64,000 nt of DNA from Pseudomonas sp. LRP2-20 (GTDB lineage Bacteria > Pseudomonadota > Gammaproteobacteria > Pseudomonadales > Pseudomonadaceae): NCBI RefSeq assembly GCF_024349685.1, contig NZ_AP025944.1:5349001-5413000 (forward strand). The letters are read 5' to 3'. Both the position numbers and the translations under genes were made by a program. The number at the start of each line of letters is the position of its first letter. Within the stretch, counting starts at the first letter, position 1. This document shows positions 26,387 to 35,434 of the stretch, piece by piece. Under the pieces are notes generated by a model. That model was not told the DNA's origin and did not search any database. It saw only the letters and a program-made list of their open reading frames with translations.

Positions 26387-26620
26387 GAGAATTGTCGTCC
26401 GTGCTCGGCACTTGTGGCGCCGGCTCACCTCACAGCGTCTTCTGGAAGCTGTGTAGCCCGGGGGCCTGCAGATCCTGTTGGATGGCTGGCCGCGACCGCC
26501 CGCCTAGGGCGCGTCGCCGTGGACTGATGTCCGGGCAGTGATTCTGGAGTTAACGATACGGGAGTGGCTGCGGCAGAGGATTGCGAAGATTGCTCAGATA
26601 AATAGCACTTGCGCAATTTT
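26359..26620 (-). ncRNA. candidate small RNA (boundaries uncertain)
   Basis: A strong minus-strand terminator at 26359-26386 is preceded by about 240 bases with no convincing coding frame but several possible hairpins, such as CACAGC / GCTGTG (about 26432-26455) and a GC-rich segment near 26490-26525. The next feature upstream is the divergent Lrp-type gene, so a transcript starting in the shared AT-rich gap would end here. The 5' end near 26600 is a guess. I recognise no Rfam family: RNase P, tmRNA, 6S and 4.5S signatures are absent. Confidence 0.45.
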
Positions 26621-26670
26621 TAACCCTGGATCGATAATTCACCGCAATCCGAACAGAAAAGGCCTTTTCC

Positions 26671-27147
26671 ATGAGCAAACTTGACCGCTACGACCTGAGC
26701 ATCCTCGCCGAATTGCAGCGCGACGCGCGCATCTCCAACCAGGAGCTGGCCGAACGCATCGGCCTGTCGCCATCGCCATGCTCGCGTCGGGTCAAGCAAC
26801 TGGAAGACGACGGCTATATCTCGCGCCAGGTCGCCCTGCTCGACCGCAAGAAGCTCGGCCTGAGCCTGACCGCCTACGTGCTGATCGGCATGGACCGGCA
26901 CACCCCGGAACGCTTCGAGACGTTCGAAGCCGCTATCCGCAACCTGCCGCAGGTGCTCGAATGCAGCCTGGTCACCGGTATGGATGCCGACTACCAGCTC
27001 AAGGTGGTGGTGCCGGACATGGACCACTACCAGAAACTGCTGCTAGGCAGCCTGACCCGTATCGAAGGCGTGACCAGCGTGCGTTCGAGCTTCGTGCTCA
27101 ACCAGGTGCTGGCGAGCACCGAGCTGCCATTGACCCACCTGCGCTAA
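26671..27147 (+). CDS. Lrp/AsnC-family transcriptional regulator
   Basis: 158 residues. Helix-turn-helix in LDRYDLSILAELQRDARISN and QELAERIGLSPSPCSRRVKQ, then the RAM ligand-binding domain with VLECSLVTGMDADYQLKVVV. It is the size of Lrp. Such proteins sense amino acids and form octamers. A preceding TTGCGCAA palindrome (about 26610) could be an operator. Effector unknown; the gene next to it (DUF2788) is unlikely to be a target on sequence alone. Confidence 0.9.
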   Translation: MSKLDRYDLSILAELQRDARISNQELAERIGLSPSPCSRRVKQLEDDGYISRQVALLDRKKLGLSLTAYVLIGMDRHTPERFETFEAAIRNLPQVLECSLVTGMDADYQLKVVVPDMDHYQKLLLGSLTRIEGVTSVRSSFVLNQVLASTELPLTHLR

Positions 27148-27199
27148 ACGCCCGCTCGCCCGCGTATAATCGGAAGCTCAACCTGCCTGGAGAACACAG

Positions 27200-27403
27200 A
27201 TGGATCCCGCCGTATTCGAAGAATGGATGATGATCGTCCTCGTCACCGTACTGATCGGTTTCATGGGCTTCATCGTCTGGGACCTGGCGAAAAAATCCAA
27301 GGCAGGGCGCTTTGGCACGATGATCCTGTTCTTTGTGCTCGGGCTGGGCGTGCTGGCCTTCATCATCAAGAGCGTGGTGGTGGCGTTTCTCGAAGGCGTT
27401 TGA
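27200..27403 (+). CDS. DUF2788 small inner-membrane protein
   Basis: 67 residues: FEEWMMIVLVTVLIGFMGFI and FGTMILFFVLGLGVLAFIIK are two membrane helices joined by a short basic loop (AKKSKAGR). This matches the small DUF2788 family found in pseudomonads and related gammaproteobacteria. GGAG stands ten bases before the ATG. It begins 52 bases after the Lrp-type gene. Function unknown. Confidence 0.85.
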   Translation: MDPAVFEEWMMIVLVTVLIGFMGFIVWDLAKKSKAGRFGTMILFFVLGLGVLAFIIKSVVVAFLEGV

Positions 27404-27408
27404 AAATT

Positions 27409-27444
27409 CCGGGGCCTCTTCGCGGGTGAACCCGCTCCCACAGG
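27409..27444. repeat. single REP unit
   Basis: One REP copy with core TTCGCGGGTGAACCCGCTCC, between convergent DUF2788 and rluE genes. Confidence 0.88.
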
Positions 27445-27486
27445 TAAAGTGCAGCCTTCAAGGCAGTGCAGTACCCGCGAATGGTC

Positions 27487-28116
27487 CTAAATTTTTGGCG
27501 CGACTTCACGCCAGCAACCCTGCTCCAGCCCATCCAGCGCCCAGTCGCCGATCCGCACCCGCACCAGGCGCAAGGTCGGCAAGCCCACTGCTGCAGTCAT
27601 CCGCCGTACCTGGCGATTACGCCCCTCGCGAATCACCAGCTCCAGCCAGCAGGTCGGCACGCTCTTGCGAAAACGTACCGGCGGATTGCGTGGCCATAGG
27701 GCCGGCTCGTCGAGGCGCCGCGCTTCGGCGGGCAAGGTCGGCCCGTCATTCAGTTCCACGCCATCGCGCAGTCGCTGGATCTGTTCGTCGCTCGCCTCGC
27801 CTTCCACCTGAACCCAGTAAGTCTTGGGCAACTTGTGCTTCGGGTCGGCGATGCGCGCCTGCAGCCCGCCATCGTTGGTCAGCAGCAACAAGCCTTCGCT
27901 GTCACGGTCGAGCCGCCCGGCCGGGTACACGCCTGGGATGTCGATGAAATCCTTGAGGGTCGCGCGCCCCTCACCGTCGCTGAACTGGGTCAGTACATCG
28001 AACGGCTTGTTGAACAGGATCAGGCGTGGCTCGGCCGGCGGCGCCTTGGCCTGGCGACGGGGGCCGGCAGGCCGCGCCTGGGGGCGGCGCGGCTTGGAAC
28101 GGGGTGGCAGTGGCAT
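27487..28116 (-). CDS. rluE: 23S rRNA pseudouridine(2457) synthase
   Basis: 209 residues, an RsuA/RluE-type synthase without an N-terminal S4 domain. A basic, Pro/Arg-rich tail (about 1-30) precedes [20 protein letters not shown]; the catalytic Asp is in [20 protein letters not shown], and [15 protein letters not shown] is motif III. The short form and sequence favour RluE (position 2457 of 23S rRNA) over RsuA or RluB. It is six bases downstream of amn on the same strand. Confidence 0.88.
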   Translation of the reverse strand: MPLPPRSKPRRPQARPAGPRRQAKAPPAEPRLILFNKPFDVLTQFSDGEGRATLKDFIDIPGVYPAGRLDRDSEGLLLLTNDGGLQARIADPKHKLPKTYWVQVEGEASDEQIQRLRDGVELNDGPTLPAEARRLDEPALWPRNPPVRFRKSVPTCWLELVIREGRNRQVRRMTAAVGLPTLRLVRVRIGDWALDGLEQGCWREVAPKI

Positions 28117-28122
28117 GGATCC

Positions 28123-29586
28123 TCAGCGGAACGGCGGCTCATCGAAGCTGCGCAGTTTACGCGAGTGCAACGAATTGAGCTCGGTGCGCAGCAGGTCGAG
28201 GGCGGCAATGCCGATCTTCAGGTGCTGGCTGACCGCACGGTTGTAGAAGGCGTTGGCCGAACCCGGCAGCTTGATTTCGCTGTGCAACGGTTTGTCGGAC
28301 ACGCACAGCAAGGTGCCGTACGGCACCCGCAGGCGATAGCCCTGGGCAGCGATGGTGCCGCTTTCCATGTCCACCGCCACGGCACGCGACAGGTTGATCA
28401 AGGGGCGCTCCTGGGCCCAGCGCAGCTCCCAGTTGCGGTCGTCGTAGGTCAGCACGGTGCCGGTACGCAGGCGCTTCTTCAGTTCTTCACCACGCTCGCC
28501 GGTTACCTGTGCTGCGGCTTCCTGCAGCGCCAGCTGCACTTCGGCCAGTGCCGGGATCGGAATGTTAGGCGGCACCACGCGGTCGAGAATGCCGTCGCGG
28601 CGCATGTAGGCGTGGGCCAGCACGTAATCGCCGATGGTCTGCGACTGGCGCAGCCCGCCGCAGTGGCCGATCATCAGCCAGCAGTGCGGGCGCAGCACCG
28701 CCAGGTGGTCGGTGATGTTCTTGGCGTTGGACGGGCCAACGCCGATGTTGACCAGGGTCACGCCATCACCGTCACCCGCGATCAGGTGGTAGGCCGGCAT
28801 CTGGTAGCGGTGCCAGACCACACTGGCCACCAGGGCCTGGGCTTCGCCGTGGTCCATGCCCTTCTCGATCACCACGTTGCCCGGCAGCACCATGCGCACG
28901 AAGCGCGGGTCTTCACGCAGCTGCTCGAGGCCGTGGCTGATGAACTGGTCGACATAACGGTGGTAGTTGGTCAGCAGGATCCACGGCTGCACGTGGCGCC
29001 AGTCGCTGCCGGTGTAGTGCACCAGGCGACGCAGGGAGAAATCCACGCGGGCGGCATCGAACAGCGCCAGCGGCAGGGTTTCGGCGTTGCCCCAGTCGTA
29101 CAGGCCATCGGCGATGTTGTCAGTGGCCGCCGACAGGTCGGTGCTGGGGAACACCCGCGCCAGCTCGGCGGCGGTGATGCCGCTGCCGGCCAGCTCATCG
29201 CCCTGGTCGACCACATAGGGGTACGGGATGTTCTGTTCGCTGACGCCGACTTCCACGGTCACCGTGTAGTCATGCATCAACGGGCGCAGCTGCTCCAGCA
29301 GGTAACCGCGGAATGCCGCGGGCTGGGTGACGGTGACGCTGTAGGTGCCCGCCACCTGGACCTTGGCATAGGCGCGGGTGGTGGCGGCCACTTCGCCGTG
29401 GCTATAGTAGGTCAGGCGCAGAGCCGGGTAGCGGTACAGGGCGCGCTCATCGGCACCGGGCTCGGTTCGGTCTTTGAGATAACGCTTGAGGGCCTGGCTC
29501 AGGGCCCCGGTGGCCTGTTCATGCAGGGCCGCCAGACGGTCGACGGCCTGTTCGGGGGTATCAACGACTACAAAAGCTTGGCTCAC
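28123..29586 (-). CDS. amn: AMP nucleosidase
   Basis: 487 residues from a GTG with AGGAAG eight bases upstream. It cleaves AMP to adenine and ribose 5-phosphate, controlling adenylate levels. The N-terminal AMP nucleosidase-specific domain is followed by a nucleoside phosphorylase-like core with the stretches VNIGVGPSNAKNITDHLAVL, WLMIGHCGGLRQSQ and VDMESGTIAAQGYR (ribose-binding Glu). Length and these motifs are diagnostic. Followed by rluE after six bases. Confidence 0.92.
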   Translation of the reverse strand: MSQAFVVVDTPEQAVDRLAALHEQATGALSQALKRYLKDRTEPGADERALYRYPALRLTYYSHGEVAATTRAYAKVQVAGTYSVTVTQPAAFRGYLLEQLRPLMHDYTVTVEVGVSEQNIPYPYVVDQGDELAGSGITAAELARVFPSTDLSAATDNIADGLYDWGNAETLPLALFDAARVDFSLRRLVHYTGSDWRHVQPWILLTNYHRYVDQFISHGLEQLREDPRFVRMVLPGNVVIEKGMDHGEAQALVASVVWHRYQMPAYHLIAGDGDGVTLVNIGVGPSNAKNITDHLAVLRPHCWLMIGHCGGLRQSQTIGDYVLAHAYMRRDGILDRVVPPNIPIPALAEVQLALQEAAAQVTGERGEELKKRLRTGTVLTYDDRNWELRWAQERPLINLSRAVAVDMESGTIAAQGYRLRVPYGTLLCVSDKPLHSEIKLPGSANAFYNRAVSQHLKIGIAALDLLRTELNSLHSRKLRSFDEPPFR

Positions 29587-29670
29587 ACTGGGCTTCCTGT
29601 CTGGACATGCATGTCAGCCATCTTGCCTGCCTTTGTTGCTAAATACACCCCCGATAGTCAGCCGTAGCAT

Positions 29671-31323
29671 TCAACTCGGCCAGGCCGGTGTCGCCCGCGC
29701 CACCAGTGCCTCGACATCAACGCCGCGCGGCAATGCGCCATACACCCGCCCACCAGCGGCCAGCCGGCTACCGATGAACGCATCGCTGACCACGGCATTC
29801 CCCGCCTCCAGCAGCAGCTTGGCCTGCAGTGCCAGGGCAATGTCCTCGGTCAACTGCCGTGCCCGGTACTGGATATCGCTGGTATCAGCAAACGCCCCCT
29901 TGAGGTTGCCAATATGCGCGGCCAGGCGCGGGTCGCCATGCCCATCGCCCAGCTCGGCGAACAGTGCATCGAGCACGCCAGGTTCCTTGGACAACGCGCG
30001 TAACACGTCCAGGCATTGCACGTTGCCAGAACCTTCCCAGGTCGAATTGACCGGCGCTTCGCGGTACAGCCGCGGCAGGATGCTGTCTTCGACGTAACCG
30101 GCGCCGCCCAGGCACTCGGCGGCCTCGTTGATCATGGCCGGCGCCCGCTTGCAGATCCAGTACTTGCCCACCGCCGTGACCAGCCGTGCGAAATGCGCCT
30201 GCTGCGGATCGTCAAGCTGCTCCAGGGCTTGCCCCATGCGCAAGCTGAGGGCCAGCGCGGCCTCGCTTTCCAGGGCCAGGTCGGCCAGCACGTTCTGCAT
30301 CAGCGGTTGCTCGTTCAGCACCCGGCCACCGACCTTGCGATGGGCGCAGTGGTGTGCCGCCTGGGTCAGCGCCTGGCGCATCAGCGCACTGGAGCCGACC
30401 ATGCAGTCGAAGCGGGTCATGGCGACCATTTCGATGATGGTCGGCACGCCACGCCCCTCCTCGCCCACCATCCACGCCAAGGCACCGCGGAACTCGACTT
30501 CGCTGGAGGCATTGGAGCTGTTGCCCAGCTTGTTCTTCAGACGCTGGATATAGAACTGGTTGCGGTTGTCGTCGGGCCGGTGGCGCGGCAACAGGAAGCA
30601 GCTCAGACCTTTGTCGGTCTGGGCCAGGGTAAGAAAAGCATCGCACATAGGCGCCGAGCAGAACCACTTGTGCCCGACCAGCTCGTAGGCCTGCCCCGGG
30701 CCAGGGCTGCCGACCGGGTAAGCACGGGTGGTATTGGCGCGCACGTCGGTGCCGCCCTGTTTCTCGGTCATGGCCATGCCAAGGGTCACCCCGGCCTTGT
30801 GCCGGTCTCCGACATTGCGCGGGTCGTACTCGCAGGCAAGGATCTTCGGCAGCCAGTATTCGGCCAGCTCGGGCTGCAGCCTGAGTGCGGGTACGGCAGC
30901 AAAGGTCATGGTCAGCGGGCAACCGGTACCGGCCTCGGCCTGGCTGTGCAAATAGGTCATCGACGCCCGCGCCACATGGGCTCCGGGGCGAGGTTCGGCC
31001 CAGGGCAACGAAGGCAGGCCGTGTTCGACGGCAGTGCGCATGAGCTCATGATAGGCAGGGTGGAACTCGACCAGGTCGATGCGATGGCCATAGCGGTCAT
31101 GGCTGCTGAATTCCGGCTTGTGCGCATTGGCCAGGAAGCCCGCGGCCATCAGCGGCCCACCCGCCAGGGCACCATAGGCGTCGATCCGCGATTCGGCCCA
31201 ACCGGCCCCGAAACGCCGCGACCATTCCTGTAGCGGCAGGTCGAGGCGGTACAGGTTGGCACCGTCGAGTGACGGCGGCTGGTTGGTGACTTCGTGGGTT
31301 TCAGCGTACTGGTGCAGGTTCAT
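29671..31323 (-). CDS. aidB: acyl-CoA dehydrogenase family protein AidB
   Basis: 550 residues, longer than typical acyl-CoA dehydrogenases because of the extra C-terminal domain seen in AidB. The N-terminus NQPPSLDGANLYRLDLPLQE matches E. coli AidB. FAD-binding regions include GMAMTEKQGGTDVRANTTRA, HKWFCSAPMCDAFLTLAQT and CLGGAGYVEDSILPRLYREA. AidB is part of the adaptive response to alkylation, binds DNA and protects transcribed genes; its enzymatic substrate is unclear. No Ada-box sequence is evident upstream, where a large inverted repeat lies. Confidence 0.9.
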   Translation of the reverse strand: MNLHQYAETHEVTNQPPSLDGANLYRLDLPLQEWSRRFGAGWAESRIDAYGALAGGPLMAAGFLANAHKPEFSSHDRYGHRIDLVEFHPAYHELMRTAVEHGLPSLPWAEPRPGAHVARASMTYLHSQAEAGTGCPLTMTFAAVPALRLQPELAEYWLPKILACEYDPRNVGDRHKAGVTLGMAMTEKQGGTDVRANTTRAYPVGSPGPGQAYELVGHKWFCSAPMCDAFLTLAQTDKGLSCFLLPRHRPDDNRNQFYIQRLKNKLGNSSNASSEVEFRGALAWMVGEEGRGVPTIIEMVAMTRFDCMVGSSALMRQALTQAAHHCAHRKVGGRVLNEQPLMQNVLADLALESEAALALSLRMGQALEQLDDPQQAHFARLVTAVGKYWICKRAPAMINEAAECLGGAGYVEDSILPRLYREAPVNSTWEGSGNVQCLDVLRALSKEPGVLDALFAELGDGHGDPRLAAHIGNLKGAFADTSDIQYRARQLTEDIALALQAKLLLEAGNAVVSDAFIGSRLAAGGRVYGALPRGVDVEALVARATPAWPS

Positions 31324-31462
31324 CGGTAGCTCCTGGATCCGGGCATGCCTGAAAGGCCCAGTGAAGCACTCCCTGCGGGTCAGTCAAAGTGACAATAATG
31401 ACTAAACATGTGGTTGGGGGAATCGCGTCAGGACTGACAAGGGTTCGCCGCAACAGCCTCAG

Positions 31463-31703
31463 CGCCTGTGAGATCGAGCGCCGCCCGCGCGGCGCATCGC
31501 GAGCTGCGCTCGCTCCTACGTTTGTTTCGGGCCAATCAATCCTGCGGGATTTGCGCGCGAACGCTCTGGCGCATGGCGCGATATCGCGTCGTACCAACAG
31601 GGCGGTCGCGCGCGCCTGTCACAGGCGTTACTGGCCAGAAACAAACGTAGGAGCGAGCGCAGCTCGCGATGCGCCGCGCGGGCGGCGCTCGATCTCACAG
31701 GCG
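31463..31703. repeat. long inverted repeat, 66-nt identical arms
   Basis: Left arm 31463-31528 and right arm 31638-31703 are perfect reverse complements (66 of 66), each built around GCGAGCTGCGCTCGCTCC and GCCGCCCGCGCGGC sub-palindromes. The 109-base centre also contains small palindromes (CGCCTGTCACAGGCG, GGCGCGATATCGCG). There is no coding region. The gap 31324-31725 is over 400 bases and holds only this element and, at its edges, the aidB promoter and the histidine kinase 3' end. Confidence 0.95.
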
Positions 31704-31725
31704 GCAAACCTCTCAAGGCATGCAC

Positions 31726-33717
31726 CTAGAACTGCGTCCCCCCCGAAACCGCCCGCCCCGGCGGCATCTGCACCTGGGCAATGGCCACATTCAACGTCAG
31801 CTCAAACCGGCTCCCCAGTCCCCGCGTCGACTCATGGGACAGCTTGCCGCCCAGCAACTCGGCCAGTTGCCGGCAGATCGACAAACCAATACCCAACCCG
31901 CCATAGCGCCGGGTCATCGAGCCGTCGACCTGGAAGAACCGCTGGTAGAGAATCGCCTGGTCCAGATCATCGAAACCGATGCCGCTGTCGCTGATGGTGA
32001 AACTCAACGCCAGGCTGTCAGGGCCAAGGCGGCGGCCGCGGACCTGCACCATCACTCCGCCCTGATGGGTGAACTTCAGGCCGTTGTCTACCAGGCAACC
32101 CAGGCAGCGGGCCACTTTGTGCGCATCGCCCAGCAACTCGTCCGGCAGCTCGGCGGGGATGTCCAGGCTCAGGTACAACCCCTTGCCCAGGGCCGTTCCG
32201 GCATAGCCGGCACGCAGGTCCTGCAGCATGCGCCGCAGGCTGAACGGCAGCGCCTGTGGCCGCATGCGGCCGGCCTGCAGTTCGGTCAAGGTGAGGATGT
32301 CGTCAACCATGTCCATCATGTCCTGGGCCGAACCGACCGCCGTACGGTGGTACTGGGCCATCTCGGCACTCATGGGCAGCGTGTGCATCAGTTCGAGCGA
32401 GCCGATCACTCCATTCATCGGCGTGCGCAGTTCGTGGGTGACGGTGGCAAGGAACTCGTCCTTCAGGTGATTGCTCCGGGCCAGTTGCTGGTTCATCTGC
32501 TCCAGCGCCTGGCCGGTATCACGCAAGGTCTGCGCCTGCTGTTCGCGCATGCCGTTGATGCGGTCGGCCAGGGCCAGCGACAGCAACGCCACTTCCAGCG
32601 CCGACCCCAGCTGGCTGGAGTACATGGTGATGAACAGGTTGGGCAGGTAACCCAGCACCATCAGGGTATTGACCAGCCCACCGAGCAGAAACGCCGTCCA
32701 GGCAATGATGAACCAGCGCGCCACGCGCAGGCCACGCATCCAGGCATACAACCCGGCGGCAAAGATGCTCACCGTGAACAGCAGGGCCAGCACCGTGGCC
32801 ATGCGCAAGGCGATGCCGTAGCGCATGCTCACCGACAACACCATTACCAGCACGCCACCGAGCATCAGCAGCTGCAGCAACCGGTCGAAGCCGCTGCTGA
32901 TCTTGCCCAACTGCAGGAAGTGACGCGCGAACTGGCAACCGAACAGGCCCGCAGCGCCGATGAACAGAGGCGTCGCAGCATTGGCCCACCACGGGCTGTC
33001 CGGCCAGAAGTAGGCGACCCCTGCCCCGTTCACCGACACCTGATACAAGCCGAACGAGGCAATGTAGAGAATGTAGTAGAGGTAACTGACGTCCCGCACA
33101 CTGAGGTAGATGAACAGGTTGTACACCGCCATCACCAGCAACACACCGTAGATCATGCCCAGCACATAGAGGCGGGTCGGCTGGTCTTCCATGTAGGCTT
33201 CGGCGGACCACAACGCCAGCGGTGCCTGTACCGAACCCTGGCTGTGCAGGCGCAGGTAGGCGGTGGTCGATTGCCCGGGTTGCAGGGGTAGTTCGAACAG
33301 GTAGTTGTTCTGGCGTATCTGGCGGCTGTCGTACGGTAAGGCGTCGCCGGTACGCTGGGCCAGGCGGAACTCGCCATCGCTGCCCGGCAGGTACAGCTCG
33401 ATATGATCCATGGGCGGGTATGCCAGCTCCAGCAACCACTGCCGCGGCTGCGCATTGGCAGAGGCCAGATAGTGCAGGTCGACCTTGAGCCAGAACACCG
33501 AAGTCGAATAACCGGCGTTCAGCACGTCCTGGTGGTGCGTGCGGAAACGGCTGGCGAAGATAGGCGCGCTGACCTGGGCAATGCTGGCGCTGCCATCGCG
33601 GTCCTCGTAGACCTGCATGACTTTGCCCAATGGAAGATGCCGGGTCGCCTCGTCGAATTCGACGGCTCCGGCCAGCACGGGCAGCAAGCCCAGAAGCACA
33701 ATCAGCAAATAGCGCAT
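31726..33717 (-). CDS. 7TMR-DISM sensor histidine kinase
   Basis: 663 residues from the ATG at 33717. Signal peptide (LLIVLLGLLPVLAGAVEF), a periplasmic 7TMR-DISMED2 beta-domain (about 25-165), seven membrane helices (about 180-385), a short coiled coil, HisKA with FLATVTHELRTPMNG (phospho-accepting His about 425), and a HATPase domain with CLVDNGLKFTHQGG and GGLGIGLSICRQLAELLGG. It ends after the kinase domain with no receiver, and no response-regulator gene lies next to it, so its partner is elsewhere. The ligand, possibly a carbohydrate, is unknown. Confidence 0.9.
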   Translation of the reverse strand: MRYLLIVLLGLLPVLAGAVEFDEATRHLPLGKVMQVYEDRDGSASIAQVSAPIFASRFRTHHQDVLNAGYSTSVFWLKVDLHYLASANAQPRQWLLELAYPPMDHIELYLPGSDGEFRLAQRTGDALPYDSRQIRQNNYLFELPLQPGQSTTAYLRLHSQGSVQAPLALWSAEAYMEDQPTRLYVLGMIYGVLLVMAVYNLFIYLSVRDVSYLYYILYIASFGLYQVSVNGAGVAYFWPDSPWWANAATPLFIGAAGLFGCQFARHFLQLGKISSGFDRLLQLLMLGGVLVMVLSVSMRYGIALRMATVLALLFTVSIFAAGLYAWMRGLRVARWFIIAWTAFLLGGLVNTLMVLGYLPNLFITMYSSQLGSALEVALLSLALADRINGMREQQAQTLRDTGQALEQMNQQLARSNHLKDEFLATVTHELRTPMNGVIGSLELMHTLPMSAEMAQYHRTAVGSAQDMMDMVDDILTLTELQAGRMRPQALPFSLRRMLQDLRAGYAGTALGKGLYLSLDIPAELPDELLGDAHKVARCLGCLVDNGLKFTHQGGVMVQVRGRRLGPDSLALSFTISDSGIGFDDLDQAILYQRFFQVDGSMTRRYGGLGIGLSICRQLAELLGGKLSHESTRGLGSRFELTLNVAIAQVQMPPGRAVSGGTQF

Positions 33718-33982
33718 ACAGCCCCAGCATGGCCTGTCCGGTCGCGTCGCGATGGCCTCCAATCCTTTTGAGACGACGAAATCCGGCAGAGCCCGTTTGT
33801 CGAGTTATCCGAGCACTCTAGCATAGCTTTCAACGCAGGCGATGGGCCACTCCATTTTTCAAAGAAAAGGCTCTATATCAATGCTTTCAGAGCACATAAA
33901 AGAAAAAAACTGACCGCTCGATCAACAAATCTCGTTTGTAGGACGATCCGCACAAATGGGTTTGGTGGTAAGCTCGCCGACC

Positions 33983-34780
33983 ATGAATACCTACAGCTCC
34001 CGCCCCGTTGTCCTCTGTCTCTCCGGCCACGACCCAAGTGGCGGCGCCGGCTTGCAGGCAGATATCGAAGCCCTGATCGCCCAAGGCTGTCACGCCGCAC
34101 CTACCGTGACCGCCCTGACCGTGCAGGATACCGTCAACGTTTCCGACTTCCGCGTGCTCGACCGTGAGTGGGTACTGGCCCAGGCCAACGCCGTGCTGGC
34201 CGACTCCACGGTCGCCGCGGTCAAGCTGGGCATGCTCGGCTCGATCGACATGGTCGACACCGTCGCCGAACTGCTCAGTGCCCACCCGCACCTACCGCTG
34301 GTCTGCGACCCGGTGCTGCGTGCCGGTGGCGGTGGCCGCCTGGGCAAGGACGAAGTCGGCTATGCCCTGCGCGAACGCCTGCTGCCGCTGGCGACCATCG
34401 CCACGCCGAACCTGCCGGAAGCACGCATCCTGGCCGAGCTGCCTGAAGGCACCGCCGACGAATGTGCCGAAAAACTGTTGCCGTTCTGTAGACACCTGCT
34501 GATTACCGGTGGTCACGGCGACGAAGACGAAATCCATAACCGCCTGTACAGCCGCGACGGCCAGAGCCACACCTGGACCTGCCAGCGCCTGCCGGGCAGC
34601 TACCACGGCTCGGGCTGCACCCTGGCCAGCGCCCTGGCCGGTCGCCTGGCCCTTGGCGAGCAACTGCAAAGCGCGGTGAAAAGCGCCCTGGATTACACCT
34701 GGCGCACCCTGCGTGATGCCGAACAGCTGGGCAAGGGCCAGTTCGTCCCGCGCCGCCTGCCCCTGGATTTCTGCTCCTGA
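33983..34780 (+). CDS. thiD: hydroxymethylpyrimidine/phosphomethylpyrimidine kinase
   Basis: 265 residues from the ATG at 33983. Ribokinase-like fold with [20 protein letters not shown] at the N-terminus, [27 protein letters not shown], and the C-terminal anion hole and base in [15 protein letters not shown]. It phosphorylates HMP and HMP-P to HMP-PP for thiamine synthesis. thiE follows 13 bases on. An upstream in-frame ATG (33956) would add nine residues. No TPP-riboswitch core (CTGAGA) is seen in the leader. Confidence 0.92.
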   Translation: MNTYSSRPVVLCLSGHDPSGGAGLQADIEALIAQGCHAAPTVTALTVQDTVNVSDFRVLDREWVLAQANAVLADSTVAAVKLGMLGSIDMVDTVAELLSAHPHLPLVCDPVLRAGGGGRLGKDEVGYALRERLLPLATIATPNLPEARILAELPEGTADECAEKLLPFCRHLLITGGHGDEDEIHNRLYSRDGQSHTWTCQRLPGSYHGSGCTLASALAGRLALGEQLQSAVKSALDYTWRTLRDAEQLGKGQFVPRRLPLDFCS

Positions 34781-34793
34781 TACGAGGCTTTCA

Positions 34794-35417
34794 ATGAAGC
34801 TACGCGGTCTGTACGCAATCACCGACAGCCAGCTGCTCGCCGGCCGTTTCCTGTCCCACGTCGAAGCCGCGCTGGAAGGCGGTGTGTGCCTGCTGCAGTA
34901 CCGCGACAAGAGCGACGACGCCGCCCGCCGCCTGCGCGAAGCCGAAGCACTGATGAAACTGTGCGAGCGCTACGGCACCCAGCTGATCATCAACGACGAC
35001 GCCGAACTGGCCGCACGCCTGGGCGTCGGCGTGCACCTGGGCCAGACCGACGGCCCGCTGACGCCGGCGCGCGCCCTGCTCGGCCGCCAGGCAATCATTG
35101 GTTCCACCTGCCACGCCAGCCTTGAGCTGGCCACCCAGGCGGCCAGCGAAGGCGCCAGCTACGTGGCCTTCGGCCGCTTCTTCAATTCTGTCACCAAGCC
35201 CGGTGCGCCGGCTGCCAATGTCGATCTGCTGGCGCAGGCCCGTGCCCAGGTAAAACTGCCGATCGCCGTGATCGGTGGCATCACCCTCGACAACGCCGCC
35301 CCGCTGATCGCCCATGGTGCCGACCTGCTGGCGGTGATCCACGGCCTGTTCGGTGCCGACAGCGCGCAGGAAGTCACCCGCCGCGCCCGCGCCTTCAACG
35401 CCCTGTTCGCTTCCTGA
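34794..35417 (+). CDS. thiE: thiamine-phosphate synthase
   Basis: 207 residues, standard for ThiE. TIM barrel with [33 protein letters not shown] (pyrophosphate and substrate binding), [37 protein letters not shown], and [14 protein letters not shown] (phosphate grip). It joins HMP-PP with thiazole phosphate to thiamine phosphate. Lies between thiD and hemL with short gaps; the three genes are probably one operon, linking thiamine and tetrapyrrole synthesis as elsewhere in Pseudomonas. Confidence 0.94.
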   Translation: MKLRGLYAITDSQLLAGRFLSHVEAALEGGVCLLQYRDKSDDAARRLREAEALMKLCERYGTQLIINDDAELAARLGVGVHLGQTDGPLTPARALLGRQAIIGSTCHASLELATQAASEGASYVAFGRFFNSVTKPGAPAANVDLLAQARAQVKLPIAVIGGITLDNAAPLIAHGADLLAVIHGLFGADSAQEVTRRARAFNALFAS

Positions 35418-35434
35418 TTTCGAGAGAAGATCCC

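Noticed and set aside
26425..26616. 63-residue minus-strand protein in the candidate sRNA
   Set aside because: Composition is Ser/Ala/Pro/Thr-rich as expected from random GC-rich DNA, with no ribosome site or recognisable domain.
31463..31703. Insertion sequence
   Set aside because: The inverted arms enclose only 109 bases with no transposase frame; reported as a repeat instead.
33840..33982. TPP riboswitch before thiD
   Set aside because: The leader lacks the CTGAGA and other conserved THI-box stretches; in Pseudomonas the switch is usually before thiC, not here.
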